Shown here: positions 63,487-64,000 of the stretch, piece after piece
Layout: every line of letters starts with the position of its first letter
Position numbering within the stretch: the first letter of the stretch is position 1
From: a bacterium 210917-SL.2.15
Lineage (GTDB): Bacteria; Bacillota; Clostridia; Oscillospirales; Oscillospiraceae
Assembly: GCA_020555605.1 (NCBI GenBank)
Contig: JAJCJC010000003.1
Span: 170,986 to 234,985, forward strand
Direction of reading: 5' to 3'
DNA length: 64,000 bases
Notes under the pieces: model-generated
Database searches by the model: none
The model's input: the letters and a program-made list of their open reading frames with translations, nothing else
Told to the model about the DNA's origin: nothing
Made by a program: the position numbers and the translations under genes

Positions 63487-63558
63487 TCACGCGATATGGA
63501 AAATTCTTTTCAGTACGCCGCACAAAAACTTTGGCGATTTCACAACGACGATCTTCAT
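63487..63558 (-). CDS. spoVM: Stage V sporulation protein SpoVM (23-residue amphipathic peptide)
   Basis: ATG (63558) to TGA (63487) encodes 23 residues starting MKIVVVKSPKFLCGVLKRIF. The pattern MK....K-PKFL-G(I/V)-(R/K) matches SpoVM, the peptide that marks the convex forespore membrane and anchors SpoIVA (Bacillus SpoVM is 26 residues with KLPKFLGG). AAAGGAG lies upstream with a 12-base spacing, slightly long. It sits ahead of sipL and spoIVA, the genes it works with. Confidence 0.8.
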   Translation of the reverse strand: MKIVVVKSPKFLCGVLKRIFHIA

Positions 63559-63582
63559 AACATGGCACATCTCCTTTCATCC

Positions 63583-63735
63583 CTACCGGCGCAGGCAACC
63601 GACGCCGCATGCGATCAGCAAAAAAGCAATGAGAAACAGCAGCGCGCCAATGGGGAAGATCGCCGTGATCAAAATCCCCAGCCCCAGGGCCAGGGCACAC
63701 AACCCGATAAACCAGAACTTTTGATGATTGCACAT
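63583..63735 (-). CDS. 50-residue small membrane protein upstream of spoVM
   Basis: ATG (63735) preceded by AGGAGGGG at seven bases; stop TAG at 63583. The product starts MCNHQKFWFIGLCALALG and has two hydrophobic segments separated by a short turn with FPIGALLF, ending ACGVGCLRR. Small two-helix proteins of this kind are common in Clostridia, but I do not recognise a named family. It is 24 bases ahead of spoVM, probably in one operon. Confidence 0.65.
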   Translation of the reverse strand: MCNHQKFWFIGLCALALGLGILITAIFPIGALLFLIAFLLIACGVGCLRR

Positions 63736-63848
63736 TGCAATTCCCCTCCTGCACAACTGCTTTCTGTTTCAGTATATACAGTGCAAGCCGCAATGGTGCA
63801 TCGGCCAAAGGAACGCTGGATCGCCACAGCGCAGTTTATAAGTCAGGA

Positions 63849-63971
63849 CCCCCGGCAAAGCCGGGGGGCTTGAGTAAGCCCTAGAAGGGCATAATACGGA
63901 CAACGCCCCTCAAGGGGCCTCGAATGGGTCGGCCAACTGCATTGCTGACTCATGGCGGCCCCTTAAGGGGC
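63849..63971. repeat. Hairpin-rich repeat region at the window edge
   Basis: Three GC-rich hairpins in 123 bases: CCCCCGGC-AAA-GCCGGGGGG (63849), GCCCCT-CA-AGGGGC (63905), and the palindrome GCCCCTTAAGGGGC (63958). Two are followed by CTTG. The sequence continues past the window. It resembles a structured RNA or the end of an IS200/IS605-like element, but this cannot be decided here. No gene is seen from 63736 to 64000. Confidence 0.5.
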
Positions 63972-64000
63972 TTGTTTTATGCCTTTGTATTCTTGCTACC

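Noticed and set aside
63326..63808. Minus-strand frame of 160 codons over the spoVM region
   Set aside because: No RBS and no domains; the smaller frames with RBS (50 aa and 23 aa) in other phases explain the region better.
1..64000. CRISPR arrays, prophage, toxin-antitoxin or restriction systems
   Set aside because: No spaced direct repeats and no matching protein families were seen; the window is mostly core chromosome.

Overview
The window looks like a chromosome segment of a spore-forming, anaerobic Clostridia-type Firmicute. A gut Oscillospiraceae/Flavonifractor-like organism is my inference from the mid-50s GC content, TTG/GTG starts with strong AGGAGG sites, and the gene set. Supporting genes are a SCIFF peptide with its radical SAM maturase, spoIIM, a SpoIID-family protein, yunB, cotJ genes, cwlD, spoIVA, a SipL-like gene and a tiny spoVM. 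Nearly all genes are chromosomal housekeeping or sporulation genes; the only clear mobile element is one wrecked IS3-family copy near 48.3-49.5 kb.

Layout. 1-1.1 kb: 3' end of an S-layer-homology surface protein. 1.2-5.7 kb (minus): potABCD polyamine importer plus an FlK-like thioesterase. 5.8-12.3 kb: pseudouridine synthase (minus), then yceD-rpmF, a DUF512 radical-SAM-like gene and der-plsY-gpsA. 12.4-13.5 kb: asd (minus). 13.5-20.3 kb: SpoIID-like protein, queA-tgt, yajC, a small membrane protein, then the SCIFF precursor and maturase. 20.3-22.6 kb: spoIIM-xerD and convergent ridA. 22.7-27.4 kb: ruvCAB, glmM, a SigH-like sigma factor and a zinc-ribbon protein. 27.5-31.5 kb: a short old-yellow-enzyme (minus), DUF1858 protein, trmK, Nif3-like, yebC. 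31.5-32.0 kb: RNase P RNA (minus), divergent from murD. 32-40.4 kb: murD, a PLP enzyme, yunB, ligA, then a yybP-ykoY-type riboswitch ahead of a P-type cation ATPase.

40.5-43.8 kb: a cotJA-cotJB fusion, cotJC, cwlD and radA. 43.9-48.3 kb: xerC, an amidase-domain gene and class II fba (all minus), divergent from a PPi-type phosphofructokinase. 48.3-49.5 kb: IS3 remnant with an internal inversion. 49.5-54.7 kb (minus): secDF, purB and an aspartate aminotransferase. 54.8-60.3 kb: YrvL-like protein, then leuCDB-coaX (minus), divergent from a Crp/Fnr regulator. 60.3-63.8 kb (minus): a compact spore-coat basement cluster made of a 50-aa membrane peptide, spoVM (23 aa), a SipL-like gene and spoIVA. 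The window ends in a hairpin-rich repeat.

Most interesting points: the SCIFF RiPP locus with its own promoter and a terminator between precursor and maturase; the spoVM-sipL-spoIVA cluster with an easily missed 23-residue gene; the fused CotJA-CotJB protein; a 14-bp-arm palindrome next to a perfect consensus promoter at xerC; a TGTAA-N6-TTACA box at the promoter of the Crp/Fnr gene; back-to-back rnpB/murD promoters; and the inverted transposase. I see no CRISPR array, prophage, tRNA or clearly undescribed multi-gene defence system.
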